Part shown: positions 45,356 through 54,567 of the stretch, one piece after another
Numbering within the stretch: the stretch's first letter is position 1
Layout of the letters: every line of letters begins with the position of its first letter
NCBI RefSeq assembly: GCF_015668515.1
Contig: NZ_JADPFO010000001.1
Coordinates: 1,576,823 to 1,640,822, forward strand
DNA length: 64,000 bases
Origin: Paraclostridium tenue
GTDB taxonomy: Bacteria > Bacillota > Clostridia > Peptostreptococcales > Peptostreptococcaceae
Direction: 5' to 3'
Translations under genes and position numbers: made by a program
Notes under the pieces: model-generated
The model's database searches: none
Told to the model about the DNA's origin: nothing
Seen by the model: the letters and a program-made list of their open reading frames with translations, nothing else

Positions 45356-46426
45356 TTATCTTCTATCATTCATCATTAATACTTTTTCAAATATTTCTTG
45401 GTCTTCTACAGACTTACCAGTACCTAATGCAACGCAGTCTAGTGGATTTTCAGCTATATGAACAGGCATTCCTGTGTGTTCTTTTACTAACTTATCAAGC
45501 CCTCTAAGTAAAGCTCCTCCTCCAGTTAACATTATTCCGTTTTCCATTATGTCTGAAGCTAATTCTGGTGGAGTTTTTTCTAAAGTTGATTTTATTCCAT
45601 CTACTATTGATGTTATAGGCTCTTTTAATGCTTCTCTAACTTGAGTTGATGATATATGCTCAGTTTTTGGAAGACCAGTTACTAAGTCTCTACCTCTTAT
45701 TTGCATAGTTTCTTCTGCATCATCTTTAAAAGTAGATCCTATTTGTATTTTAACATCTTCTGCAGTTCTTTCACCTATCATTAAGTTATATTCTTTCTTT
45801 ACATAACTAACTATAGATTCGTCAAACTCATCTCCACCTATTCTTATAGATTTAGCAGTAACTATACCACCTAAAGATATAACAGCTATTTCTGTTGTAC
45901 CTCCACCTATATCAACAACCATATTTCCTTCTGGTTCTTCTACTCTAAGATTAGCACCTATAGCTGCTGCCATTGGTTCTTCTATAAGATATGCATCTCT
46001 TGCTCCTGCTTGTCTAGCAGCTTCTTCTATAGCTCTTTTTTCAACTTCAGTTACTCCAAAAGGTACACATATAGCTATTCTTGGGCTAACAACACCTTTA
46101 TTTGAAGCAGCTTTTTTTATAAAGTAGCTAAGCATTGCTTGAGTTACATCAAAATCAGCTATAACCCCATCTTTCATAGGTCTTATAGCAACTATATTAC
46201 CTGGAGTTCTACCTATCATTTTCTTAGCTTCTTCACCTACTGCTAAAACAGATTTACTGTCATCTCTTATTGCTACAACAGATGGTTCTCTAACTACTAT
46301 CCCTTGACCTTTTATATAAACTAATGTATTTGCTGTTCCTAAGTCTATTCCCATATCTTTAGACATTTTATTAAATCCAAATAACGACTTGAATCCTTTT
46401 TTTTCCTTTTTCTCTTTCTTTGCCAT
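45356..46426 (-). CDS. mreB: Rod shape-determining protein MreB
   Basis: A 356-residue actin-like filament protein. The phosphate loops are [13 protein letters not shown] and [17 protein letters not shown], and the adenosine motif is [10 protein letters not shown]. It begins with an unusual Lys-rich extension ([17 protein letters not shown]) of about 20 residues before [10 protein letters not shown]. The ATG has AAAGGAG at good spacing, so the extension is probably real and may replace the usual membrane-binding amphipathic helix. First of mreBCD-mrdA. Confidence 0.96.
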   Translation of the reverse strand: MAKKEKKEKKGFKSLFGFNKMSKDMGIDLGTANTLVYIKGQGIVVREPSVVAIRDDSKSVLAVGEEAKKMIGRTPGNIVAIRPMKDGVIADFDVTQAMLSYFIKKAASNKGVVSPRIAICVPFGVTEVEKRAIEEAARQAGARDAYLIEEPMAAAIGANLRVEEPEGNMVVDIGGGTTEIAVISLGGIVTAKSIRIGGDEFDESIVSYVKKEYNLMIGERTAEDVKIQIGSTFKDDAEETMQIRGRDLVTGLPKTEHISSTQVREALKEPITSIVDGIKSTLEKTPPELASDIMENGIMLTGGGALLRGLDKLVKEHTGMPVHIAENPLDCVALGTGKSVEDQEIFEKVLMMNDRR

Positions 46427-46454
46427 AATTTCAAGCTCCTTTCACATAAATCCA

Positions 46455-47144
46455 TCAAATTATCATATTTTCCTTGAAACTGTAATAAAGCCCATCCCCT
46501 ATTATTATATGGTCAATGACTTCAATACCAATTAATTCGCCACATTTTACTAATCTAGACGTTACATTTTTATCTTCATTAGATGGTTCTATATTTCCAG
46601 ATGGATGGTTGTGCATAAGAATAATCTTGTTACTACTTCTTTTAATTGCTTCTCTAAACACTTCTCTCGGATGTACCACAGACATATTTAGAGTTCCCAC
46701 TGATATATCTATATCACAAATTATTTCATTTTTAGTATTTAAAAGAATTATCTTAAATATTTCTTTATTTAAATACCTAAGGCTATCCATATAATATTTA
46801 TATATATCCCATGGATTTGTGACTTTATATCTTATAGGTTTTGCACTAGATATTCTTATTCCAAGTTCTAAAGATGCTTTTATTTGAGCTGCTTTAGAAA
46901 TTCCTATCCCATCAATTTCGCATAACTCTTCTATAGTTATATCATTTAACCATCTTATACCTTGACTATCTTTATTAATTATATAATTTGCTAATTCTAA
47001 AACACTTTGTTTCTTAGTTCCTGTCCTTAAAATAATTGCCAATAATTCGGCATTAGATAAGCTTTTTTCTCCTTTAGTAAGCATTTTCTCTCTAGGTCGT
47101 TCTTCTAATGCCATCTCCTTTACACATAAACTTGATGACCTCAT
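46455..47144 (-). CDS. radC: RadC-like JAB domain protein
   Basis: A 229-residue protein. An N-terminal UPF0758 helix-hairpin-helix region (CEIDGIGISKAAQIKA) is followed by a JAMM metalloprotease-like domain with the zinc motif MHNHPSGNIEPSNED. The name is historical; a direct repair function is not established. I chose the ATG at 47144, eight bases from AGGAGG, over the adjacent TTG. It sits between maf and mreB, its usual neighbourhood in Firmicutes. Confidence 0.93.
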   Translation of the reverse strand: MRSSSLCVKEMALEERPREKMLTKGEKSLSNAELLAIILRTGTKKQSVLELANYIINKDSQGIRWLNDITIEELCEIDGIGISKAAQIKASLELGIRISSAKPIRYKVTNPWDIYKYYMDSLRYLNKEIFKIILLNTKNEIICDIDISVGTLNMSVVHPREVFREAIKRSSNKIILMHNHPSGNIEPSNEDKNVTSRLVKCGELIGIEVIDHIIIGDGLYYSFKENMII

Positions 47145-47156
47145 CAAATTAACCTC

Positions 47157-47741
47157 CTAAGCTTGATAAAAAAGATTTATATCGAAATTCTCTTTAAGGA
47201 TATCACTTAACTTAGATATAGGTAATCCTACTATGTTAAAATAATCTCCTTTAATTTCTTCTACCAACAAAGCTCCATATCCCTGTATTCCATATGCACC
47301 AGCTTTATCTAAACACTCTCCAGTATTTATATAGTCTTTTATATCTTGCTCAGTTAAATTTTTAAATTTAACATCACTTATAACATAGTCTACAATTTTT
47401 TTATTTTCTTCCAAATTCACTATACTAATTCCTGTTATTACCTGATGTTTTCTATTAGATAATTTGCTTAACATATTAAAAGCTTCTTTCTCATTTTTAG
47501 GCTTTCCTAATATTTCATTATCTAAAACAACAATAGTGTCTGCTCCAATAACTAAATCTTTAGTATTATTAGTAGCAACATCCATACACTTTTCAAATGC
47601 TAGTCTCAATACTAGTTGTGTAGGCTCCTCAAAATCAAATATTTTTTCATCTATATCGCTAGTTATAACCGAAAATTTAACCTTTGTATTAGCTAGAATT
47701 TCTCTTCTTCTAGGCGATCCTGATGCCAATATTATACTCAT
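47157..47741 (-). CDS. maf: Maf-family nucleoside triphosphate pyrophosphatase
   Basis: A 194-residue house-cleaning enzyme hydrolysing dTTP/UTP or modified nucleotides. Motifs are LASGSPRRREIL at the start, the DIDE region, GADTIVVLDNEILGKP and KAGAYGIQGYGALLVEEIKGDYFNIVGLP. First gene of the shape and division operon, behind a clear promoter. Confidence 0.95.
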   Translation of the reverse strand: MSIILASGSPRRREILANTKVKFSVITSDIDEKIFDFEEPTQLVLRLAFEKCMDVATNNTKDLVIGADTIVVLDNEILGKPKNEKEAFNMLSKLSNRKHQVITGISIVNLEENKKIVDYVISDVKFKNLTEQDIKDYINTGECLDKAGAYGIQGYGALLVEEIKGDYFNIVGLPISKLSDILKENFDINLFYQA

Positions 47742-47769
47742 TAATTCACCTCTTTTTTAATACCTAATT

Positions 47770-47798
47770 AGTTTATCACTATATTGTAAAAAATTCAA
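47770..47798 (-). promoter_or_regulatory. Promoter of the maf-radC-mre-mrdA-min operon
   Basis: Minus strand: -35 TTGAAT (47793-47798), 17-base spacer, -10 TAAACT (47770-47775), then AAAGAGGTGAATTA before the maf ATG. No terminator was seen until after minE, about 8.6 kb on. Confidence 0.65.
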
Positions 47799-47862
47799 TG
47801 TTAATGTCGAACGTTTTTGTTACACTCCGGTTACAATTTTTATTTTTTTACCAAAATAAAGA

Positions 47863-47885
47863 AGATATGGAAAAACTCCATATCT
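47863..47885 (-). terminator. Terminator of the rnf operon
   Basis: AGATATGG / CCATATCT stem with a seven-base loop, followed by UCUUUAUUUU, about 15 bases past the rnfB stop. Confidence 0.75.
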
Positions 47886-47899
47886 CTATGATATCCACA

Positions 47900-48871
47900 T
47901 TATAAAATTTTAATAGCTTTTTTAGGACATTTTTGAACACAAGCATGGCATCCGACACACTTACTTTCATCTACTTCATGCTTTTCTTTTAGTTCTCCTT
48001 TTATTGCATCAAACTTACATTGCTTCTTACATATTGTACACCCGACACACTTATCTTTTTCTATCTGAACTTTTTTTCTTTTACTTAAATCCCCTTTTAT
48101 AGCTTTTGTCGGACATTTTTCTACACAAACCATACATTGTACACATTTACTGTAATCTATTCTTGCTAATTTATCTTCTATTATTATAGCATCAAATGGA
48201 CACGACTTAGCACATATACCACATCCTATGCACCCAACACTACATTTTTCCTTTACGCTCTTTCCAAAATCTTTACTATTACATTCTACTACCACTTGAT
48301 TTTTAACTGGCTTTTCATGTATCAATCCTTTTGGGCAAACTTCCATACATTTTCCGCAAAGAACACATTTATCTTCATCTATTACAGCGACTCCATCTAT
48401 TATTTTTATAGCATCAAATTTACAAGCATTAACACAAGTACCAAGCCCTAGACATCCATATTTACAAGATTTAGCTCCTCCATTTAATGCATTAGCTGCT
48501 TTACAATCTAACATTCCTTCATATGTATATTTGTCTTTAGAAACATCACAATTACCTTTGCAAATAACATTTGCTACTTTTCTCTCTCCTACTTCTGAGG
48601 TTACTCCCATTATTTTACCTATCTTTGATGCACAATCACTTCCTCCAACAGGACATCCATTTACTAAAGCTTTTCCTTCTACTATTGCACTTGCTAATCC
48701 TCCACACCCTGGGAATCCACATCCCCCACAGTTTGCTCCTGGCAATACTTCAAGTATCTTTTCTACTCTTTCATCCACTTCTACAGCAAACTTTTTAGAT
48801 GCATATGCAAGTATAGCTCCAAAGATTAAACCCATTACACCTAAAACCAAAATTGAATTAATTATAGCCAA
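47900..48871 (-). CDS. rnfB: Rnf electron transport complex subunit RnfB
   Basis: A 323-residue iron-sulfur subunit and likely ferredoxin entry point. One N-terminal helix is followed by the Fe-S domain CGGCGFPGCGG. A long polyferredoxin part then carries six further four-Cys motifs, from CKYGCLGLGTCVNAC to CVGCHACVQKCP at the end. The many-cluster form is typical of clostridial RnfB rather than the short proteobacterial version. Last gene of rnfCDGEAB. Confidence 0.95.
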   Translation of the reverse strand: MAIINSILVLGVMGLIFGAILAYASKKFAVEVDERVEKILEVLPGANCGGCGFPGCGGLASAIVEGKALVNGCPVGGSDCASKIGKIMGVTSEVGERKVANVICKGNCDVSKDKYTYEGMLDCKAANALNGGAKSCKYGCLGLGTCVNACKFDAIKIIDGVAVIDEDKCVLCGKCMEVCPKGLIHEKPVKNQVVVECNSKDFGKSVKEKCSVGCIGCGICAKSCPFDAIIIEDKLARIDYSKCVQCMVCVEKCPTKAIKGDLSKRKKVQIEKDKCVGCTICKKQCKFDAIKGELKEKHEVDESKCVGCHACVQKCPKKAIKIL

Positions 48872-48888
48872 TTACTTCGCCCCCTAAC

Positions 48889-49464
48889 TTATAATTTTAT
48901 AAGTCCTGCAAACCCTAAGAATGCTATAGACATTAAACTTGCTGATATTAAAGTTATAGGAAATCCTTTAAATGTTTCAGGTATATCTGCTAATTCTAAT
49001 CTCTCTCTTATACCCGCAAATAAAACTATAGCTAAAGTAAATCCTACTCCTGCTCCGAATCCATTTACCATTGTCTCAACTAAATTATAACCATTTTGAA
49101 CATTAACCAAAGCTATACCTAAAACTGCACAGTTTGTAGTTATTAATGGTAAAAATACACCTAAAGCTTGATATAAAGATGGACTCATCTTTTGTATAAC
49201 CATTTCAACAAATTGAACTATAGATGCTATTACTAATATAAAAGCTATAGTTTGTAAAAATTGATTATTGGTTATTTCTAATATTCTTTGAACAAAGTAA
49301 GTTATAAATGATGCTAATGTTAAAACAAATGTAACTGCAACCCCCATACCTACTGCTGTATCTACTTTTTTAGAAACACCTAGGAATGGACATATTCCTA
49401 AGAATTGAGATGTTATAACATTGTTAACTAATACAACACTTAAAAATAAAAGTATTAAATTCAT
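48889..49464 (-). CDS. rnfA: Rnf complex subunit RnfA
   Basis: A 191-residue membrane subunit with six helices of the RnfA/NqrE family. The Cys-containing first half has [23 protein letters not shown], and [14 protein letters not shown] lies mid-protein. Both half-membrane Cys positions that hold the intramembrane 2Fe-2S cluster with RnfE are present. It is placed 17 bases upstream of rnfB. Confidence 0.95.
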   Translation of the reverse strand: MNLILLFLSVVLVNNVITSQFLGICPFLGVSKKVDTAVGMGVAVTFVLTLASFITYFVQRILEITNNQFLQTIAFILVIASIVQFVEMVIQKMSPSLYQALGVFLPLITTNCAVLGIALVNVQNGYNLVETMVNGFGAGVGFTLAIVLFAGIRERLELADIPETFKGFPITLISASLMSIAFLGFAGLIKL

Positions 49465-49475
49465 ATATCTCCCTC

Positions 49476-50072
49476 CTAATTAGCTTTTTTAGCTTTTAAT
49501 TTATTAAACCCTGCAAGTAAAAATCCTAATGTTAGGAAAGCTCCTGGAGGTAATATAAATAATAAAGCTGGTTGGAAAGATGATCCAAATAAAGTAAACC
49601 CGAATAAACTTCCATTACCAAGTATTTCTCTTATAGCTCCTAATACAGTTAACGATACTGCAAATCCAAGACCCATACCAATTCCATCAACTGCAGCCTC
49701 TACTGGTTTATTTTTAGATGCAAAACTTTCTGCACGTGCTAATATTAAACAGTTAACCACTATTAAAGGTATAAATAGACCTAATGCTTTATCAAGTGCT
49801 GGTATATAAGCTTTTAAAAGCATCCCTACCATAGTAACAAATGTTGCTATTACCACTATAAACGCTGGTATTCTTATCTTAGATGGTATAATTTTTCTCA
49901 TCATAGATATTACTATATTTGAACATATTAAAACTATCGTAGTTGAAAGACCCATACCTAATCCATTTATAGCTGATGTTGTTACAGCAAGAGTTGGACA
50001 CATACCAATTACTTGAACAAGTGTTGGGTTTTCATCTATTAATCCATTTTTAATTATTTTTCCTAAACCCAT
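49476..50072 (-). CDS. rnfE: Rnf complex subunit RnfE
   Basis: A 198-residue membrane subunit, homologous to RnfA with inverted topology. Conserved motifs are [23 protein letters not shown] and [15 protein letters not shown], each with a Cys that contributes to the shared intramembrane cluster. [13 protein letters not shown] is the usual start. It overlaps closely with its neighbours, with gaps of 3 and 11 bases. Confidence 0.95.
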   Translation of the reverse strand: MGLGKIIKNGLIDENPTLVQVIGMCPTLAVTTSAINGLGMGLSTTIVLICSNIVISMMRKIIPSKIRIPAFIVVIATFVTMVGMLLKAYIPALDKALGLFIPLIVVNCLILARAESFASKNKPVEAAVDGIGMGLGFAVSLTVLGAIREILGNGSLFGFTLFGSSFQPALLFILPPGAFLTLGFLLAGFNKLKAKKAN

Positions 50073-50075
50073 TTT

Positions 50076-51101
50076 CTATGCCCCCGTTCCATTAGTTATT
50101 TTTTTAAAGAAGTCTATAGTAGAGTTAACACCTTCTATAACTGATTTAGATGTTATCTTAGCTCCAGAAGCAGATTGAGATTTATCATCTTTGTTAACCT
50201 TTTCTTGAACTAAAGATATTTCATCTATTTTTTTTCCTTCTAGCTGATGTGTCAATCCTGTATCAAAAGTAGATTTTAGATGTTCATTATCATTAGTTTT
50301 TTCCCCTAACTCTAAACCTTTTATTGTTCCATCTAAAGTTATACCCACTAATATTTCTGTCTTATTTTCATATCCATCTAGTTCTGTTTCAAATATATAT
50401 CCAATTTTTTTATTTTCATCAAAAACTTCATAAGTAGCTACTATCTTACCTTCTGATTTTCCTTCTATTTTCTTAAATTGTGCATTATCAAATATCTTAA
50501 CCATAGGCTCATTTGCAAGAGATTGAACATCTTTATTTTGTGAATTGTTTAATAATTGTTCTTTATATAAATTGATAGCTGCATTTACTCCAGAAGTAAC
50601 AGCATTAGATGTTATTGTAGCCCCAGATATGGCAGCTATGTCATTATCATTACTTGCACTTCCTTTTACAACCATTAAAGGTTTTTCTGTGCTCTTTCCA
50701 TTAAATTGATCTTTAAATGTTGGTTCTGAAGCCTTAGATCCAAGACCTGGAGTCTCTGAATGATTTCCAACTTTTACTCCTGTAATTTTTCCATCTTTAG
50801 ATATTCCTATCATAACTTCTATCTTTCCTCCATATCCCTTCGGCGCAGTTTTGATAGTATACCCTACTACTTCATTACCTTTTAATCCCTGATATACTTC
50901 CTCTACTAAGTTAGCTTTAACATTATCTAATTGCTTAAATTCTTCAGCTTCTTTAAGTACTTCTTTTCTGGACTCATTATTTGCTTGTATATTTCTTTCT
51001 TTTATAACTGGCTCAGTTATATTATTAGTTACACTTAATAATAGGGCTGCTACAGCACATATTAAAAATAATATGCTGCCTAATTTGAATATATCTTTCA
51101 T
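50076..51101 (-). CDS. rnfG: Rnf complex subunit RnfG with two FMN-binding domains
   Basis: A 341-residue subunit, longer than the roughly 200 residues usual for RnfG. After one N-terminal helix (7-26), a first FMN_bind domain runs to about 180 and holds the flavinylation motif SGATIT (Thr164). A second, divergent copy (about 215-335) ends in SGAKIT (Thr317), keeping the acceptor Thr but with Lys replacing the inner Thr. FMN would be attached by ApbE. The gene ends and begins flush with its neighbours. Confidence 0.93.
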   Translation of the reverse strand: MKDIFKLGSILFLICAVAALLLSVTNNITEPVIKERNIQANNESRKEVLKEAEEFKQLDNVKANLVEEVYQGLKGNEVVGYTIKTAPKGYGGKIEVMIGISKDGKITGVKVGNHSETPGLGSKASEPTFKDQFNGKSTEKPLMVVKGSASNDNDIAAISGATITSNAVTSGVNAAINLYKEQLLNNSQNKDVQSLANEPMVKIFDNAQFKKIEGKSEGKIVATYEVFDENKKIGYIFETELDGYENKTEILVGITLDGTIKGLELGEKTNDNEHLKSTFDTGLTHQLEGKKIDEISLVQEKVNKDDKSQSASGAKITSKSVIEGVNSTIDFFKKITNGTGA

Positions 51102-52085
51102 TTATTTCGCCACCTCCCCAAACACTTTAGTTTTTGTGTATTTATCTATAAGAGGTGTCATTACATTTACAAATAATATAGAATAAGAGACTCCCTCTGG
51201 ATATCCTCCATAAAGTCTTATAACTGTTGTTATAACACCAGCTATTATAGCGTATATAATTTGGCCTTTTTTAGTCATAGGTGATGTAGTATAATCTGTT
51301 AACATGAAAAATGCACCTAACATAAGTCCTCCTGCTACCATTTGATACATAGCAAATTCAATGTTAAATCCCCCTAATATAAACATTAATATTGCTACAG
51401 TGCATATATAAAATACTGGTATAACATAATTTATTATCCCTTTATACATTAAGTATAATCCACCTAGTATAAGAAGTATTGCTGATGTCTCACCTATAGT
51501 ACCACCTATATTACCAATAAACATATCAAATAATCCTGTTCCACTATCAGTTAAAGTTTGTATACCTTGTGGGCCTGCTTTTAAAAAAGATAGTGGTGTA
51601 GCTGTAGTTACAGCATCTATATTTCCTGAACTAACCCAGTTTACACCAGTTTTTGTCCAAGCAGTCATAGCTACTGGAAATGATGCTAATAAAAATGCCC
51701 TAGCTGCTAAAGCAGGGTTTACAAAGTTATTACCAAGTCCTCCAAACACCATTTTTACCACTATTATCGCAAATGCTGCACCTGCTAAACACATCCACCA
51801 AGGAAGAGATGCTGGTACGTTAAATGCAAGTAATAATCCTGTTACAACGGCTGAAAAATCCCCTATTGTCGACTCTTTCTTACTTAGCTTTTGACATAAC
51901 CATTCAAATCCTACTGATCCTAATATACACCAAAATATTACATTTATAGCACTTAGTCTAAAAAAGTATACCCCTGCTAATGTAGCTGGTAAAAGAGCTA
52001 TTATAACTTGCTTCATTATATATGATGTATCTTCATTACTTCTCACATGTGGAGAAGATGACACTATTAGTTTGCTATCCATCAT
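51102..52085 (-). CDS. rnfD: Rnf complex subunit RnfD
   Basis: A 327-residue membrane subunit of the NqrB/RnfD family with eight to ten helices. The covalent FMN site is within NIDAVTTATPLSFLK (candidate Thr163). Other family motifs are GGLGNNFVNPALAARAFLLASFP and LTDYTTSPMTKKGQ. It is the subunit thought to carry Na+ or H+ translocation. AGGGGGAA precedes tandem ATG codons. Confidence 0.95.
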   Translation of the reverse strand: MMDSKLIVSSSPHVRSNEDTSYIMKQVIIALLPATLAGVYFFRLSAINVIFWCILGSVGFEWLCQKLSKKESTIGDFSAVVTGLLLAFNVPASLPWWMCLAGAAFAIIVVKMVFGGLGNNFVNPALAARAFLLASFPVAMTAWTKTGVNWVSSGNIDAVTTATPLSFLKAGPQGIQTLTDSGTGLFDMFIGNIGGTIGETSAILLILGGLYLMYKGIINYVIPVFYICTVAILMFILGGFNIEFAMYQMVAGGLMLGAFFMLTDYTTSPMTKKGQIIYAIIAGVITTVIRLYGGYPEGVSYSILFVNVMTPLIDKYTKTKVFGEVAK

Positions 52086-52099
52086 ATTTCCCCCTAACT

Positions 52100-53437
52100 T
52101 TATTTACTTATTGATTGTTTTCTTTTTAGTGAAATTATTTCTTTTTTAGCTACCCTAATTGATTGAAGTAGAGGTCTTCTTGCTGGACAAATAAATGAGC
52201 AAGATCCACACTCTATACAATCTAATGCTTTATACTTTTCAGATGATTCATAATCACCTTTTATACTATATGCACTTATGTACAATGGTTGTAAAAATGC
52301 TGGACATACATCTAGACATTTACCACATCTTAAACAATTTTTAGGTTTAGGAGTGCTCGCTTCGATTTTATCTAGACATAATATTCCTGACGTGCCTTTA
52401 TTTGTAGGTATGTTTATTGTATGCTGAGCTATTCCCATCATAGGTCCACCCATTATAACTTTTCCTAGTTCTTTTTCTTTATTAAATCCACCACACTGAT
52501 CAATAATTTCTGAGAAAAGAGTTCCCACTTTAGTTACAAGATTTTTTGGTTCTTGTATACAACTTCCAGTTATAGTTGTTATCCTTTCTATAAGTGGCAT
52601 GCCTGTTTTTATAGTTTTAGCTATCTGAGCAGCAGTTCCCACATTATTAACTACAGCTCCTGCATCCATCGGTAACCCACCTGATGGAACTTCCCTTTTT
52701 GTGCATGCATAAATAAGTTGCTTCTCTGCACCCTGAGGATATTTAACCTCAAGTTCTACAACTTCTATATCATTATAGTTTTTAGCTACATTTGATATTG
52801 CATTTATAGCATCTGGCTTATTTACTTCTATACCAATATAACCTTTTCCCACATTTAATGCTTTCATAAGGACTCTTAATCCAAATACAACATCTTCTGG
52901 ATTTTCAACCATTAATCTATGATCTGCTGTTAAATATGGTTCACATTCTGCACCATTTAATATTACAAAATCTATTTTCTTATCTGGTGGTGGAGATATT
53001 TTTACATGCGTTGGAAATGTTGCTCCTCCCATACCAACAATTCCTGCTTCTTTAATAATTTCTACTATCTCTTCTTTCCCTAGTTCATCTAAACTCCCCT
53101 TTGGTTTAACGCTTTCATGAATGGAATTTTGGAAATCATTTTCAACAACTATACACGTACTTATTCCTCCAGGTACCTCCATATCTTTTATAGAGATTAC
53201 TTTTCCAGATATAGATGAGTGAATATTTGCAGATACAAATCCTTGCATCTGACCAATCTTTTCCCCTACCTTTACTTCATCTCCTACTTTTACTATAGGT
53301 TTAGCTGGAGCACCTATATGTTGTTGCATAGAAATATATACTATTTTAGGATCATTAGCTTTTTCTAATGCCTTGCTATTTGTATACTCCTTTCTATACG
53401 GAGGGTGTATTCCTCCTTTGAAAGTTAAGAGCTTCAT
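52100..53437 (-). CDS. rnfC: Rnf complex subunit RnfC
   Basis: A 445-residue peripheral subunit that exchanges electrons with NAD. The N-terminal GGIHPPYRKEYT and biotin-like barrel are followed by the NADH/FMN-binding domain (GMGGATFPTHVKISPP; VILNGAECEPYLTADH). Two 4Fe-4S motifs follow, CLRCGKCLDVCP and CIECGSCSFICP. First gene of the rnf operon. Its 150-base upstream region is AT-rich, with no clear consensus promoter. Confidence 0.96.
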   Translation of the reverse strand: MKLLTFKGGIHPPYRKEYTNSKALEKANDPKIVYISMQQHIGAPAKPIVKVGDEVKVGEKIGQMQGFVSANIHSSISGKVISIKDMEVPGGISTCIVVENDFQNSIHESVKPKGSLDELGKEEIVEIIKEAGIVGMGGATFPTHVKISPPPDKKIDFVILNGAECEPYLTADHRLMVENPEDVVFGLRVLMKALNVGKGYIGIEVNKPDAINAISNVAKNYNDIEVVELEVKYPQGAEKQLIYACTKREVPSGGLPMDAGAVVNNVGTAAQIAKTIKTGMPLIERITTITGSCIQEPKNLVTKVGTLFSEIIDQCGGFNKEKELGKVIMGGPMMGIAQHTINIPTNKGTSGILCLDKIEASTPKPKNCLRCGKCLDVCPAFLQPLYISAYSIKGDYESSEKYKALDCIECGSCSFICPARRPLLQSIRVAKKEIISLKRKQSISK

Positions 53438-53590
53438 TCTTTTACCCCCTTATAACTTAATTTAAACTTTTTTCTAATATAAGTATACTATAACAATTGT
53501 AAAATATTAACTATCGTTAAAAAAATATCTTATTTTGAAACAAATTCCAACTTTTTGTGACTTATTTTTCTGATTTTATAAAAAATAAAA

Positions 53591-53610
53591 AAGTTGTTTT
53601 TTAACAACTT
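53591..53610 (-). terminator. Terminator after the SPOR-like gene
   Basis: AAGTTGTT-TTTT-AACAACTT with A and T runs on both sides, between this gene and rnfC. Confidence 0.75.
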
Positions 53611-53611
53611 T

Positions 53612-54505
53612 TTAAATAGTTTTTATAGAATTAACAAAACTATAGTATTCTTGCATAGATGACATAAATAAGCTTTTACTTATATAATATTGATCTTTTT
53701 CTACATTTTTTAAACTTTCATTTGATTTATCTTTTACTGATTTTATATATACACTTAAATTTTCTTTAAATCCCTTCATACCTTTATAATTTATTTTCTT
53801 TGTATGTTTTTCAAGCTTACTTAAAATTTCTAATTTATTATTAATTATTTTTTTATAATCTGCTTTATTTATATCATTTTCACTTTTATCCCAAAAACTT
53901 GATTCTTCTTTAAAGTTATTTATTAGTTCATTTAAATCATTACATATATCTTCTACGTATGCATATTTTTCTGTATATTCTAAACTTAATAATGGAACTT
54001 CTAATTTACTTATAAATGCATCTGAGAAATCTTTTTTTATATTCTCCAATTGTTTTCTACTTTCTTCTTCTTTAAATGATATGGAGGTTTGAACTTTTTT
54101 TATATTATCTATGTCTACAATTGAAAAAGGAATTTTTAATTCATTTAGTTTATCTTTTATTTTATTTAATTCTTCTTTATTATCTATTGCTGCTATTTGA
54201 ATTGAATACATATCCCAATTTGCTACAGTAGCTAATTTAGAATTTTCACTTTTAACCGCTGATGCAGTTTCTTTGCTTTTATCAGATTTATCTACCAAAT
54301 CATCATAAGAAAACTCTTGGATATTTGATTCTTTTTTATCAAATAAATTTAAGTTGCTTATTTTTTCAGATAAACTAAAATCTTTAGATTTTATAAATAA
54401 AATTCCCCCAGCTATACTAACTATAACTAGTCCCAAAGTAAATCCCTTAGCCACATTATTTCTTCTTTTATTAATACCTCTATATATGTTTCTTCTTTTA
54501 TTCAT
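53612..54505 (-). CDS. Membrane-anchored SPOR-like domain protein
   Basis: A 297-residue protein. A basic N-terminus (KRRNIYRGINKRRN) and one helix (about 21-38) place the rest outside the membrane. Residues about 97-165 (WDMYSIQIAAIDNKEELNKI and what follows) look like a SPOR domain, which binds denuded glycan strands at the septum or during sporulation. The C-terminal half is helical and charged with no known domain. The ATG at 54505 has GGGGGGAC upstream. Domain call from pattern only. Confidence 0.65.
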   Translation of the reverse strand: MNKRRNIYRGINKRRNNVAKGFTLGLVIVSIAGGILFIKSKDFSLSEKISNLNLFDKKESNIQEFSYDDLVDKSDKSKETASAVKSENSKLATVANWDMYSIQIAAIDNKEELNKIKDKLNELKIPFSIVDIDNIKKVQTSISFKEEESRKQLENIKKDFSDAFISKLEVPLLSLEYTEKYAYVEDICNDLNELINNFKEESSFWDKSENDINKADYKKIINNKLEILSKLEKHTKKINYKGMKGFKENLSVYIKSVKDKSNESLKNVEKDQYYISKSLFMSSMQEYYSFVNSIKTI

Positions 54506-54567
54506 TAGTTTGTCCCCCCATATAAATATATTTACTAAATATATATTCATTTAAAATATATTTATTC

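Noticed and set aside
48571-48798. Leu-rich open frame opposite rnfB
   Set aside because: It arises from Cys/Gly/Lys codons of RnfB read on the other strand and has no start signal.
53500-53545. Rex-like site (TTTTTAACGATAGTTAATAT) upstream of rnfC
   Set aside because: The half sites are separated by six bases instead of the four expected between TTAA blocks, and the outer bases do not match, so it does not meet the Rex consensus.
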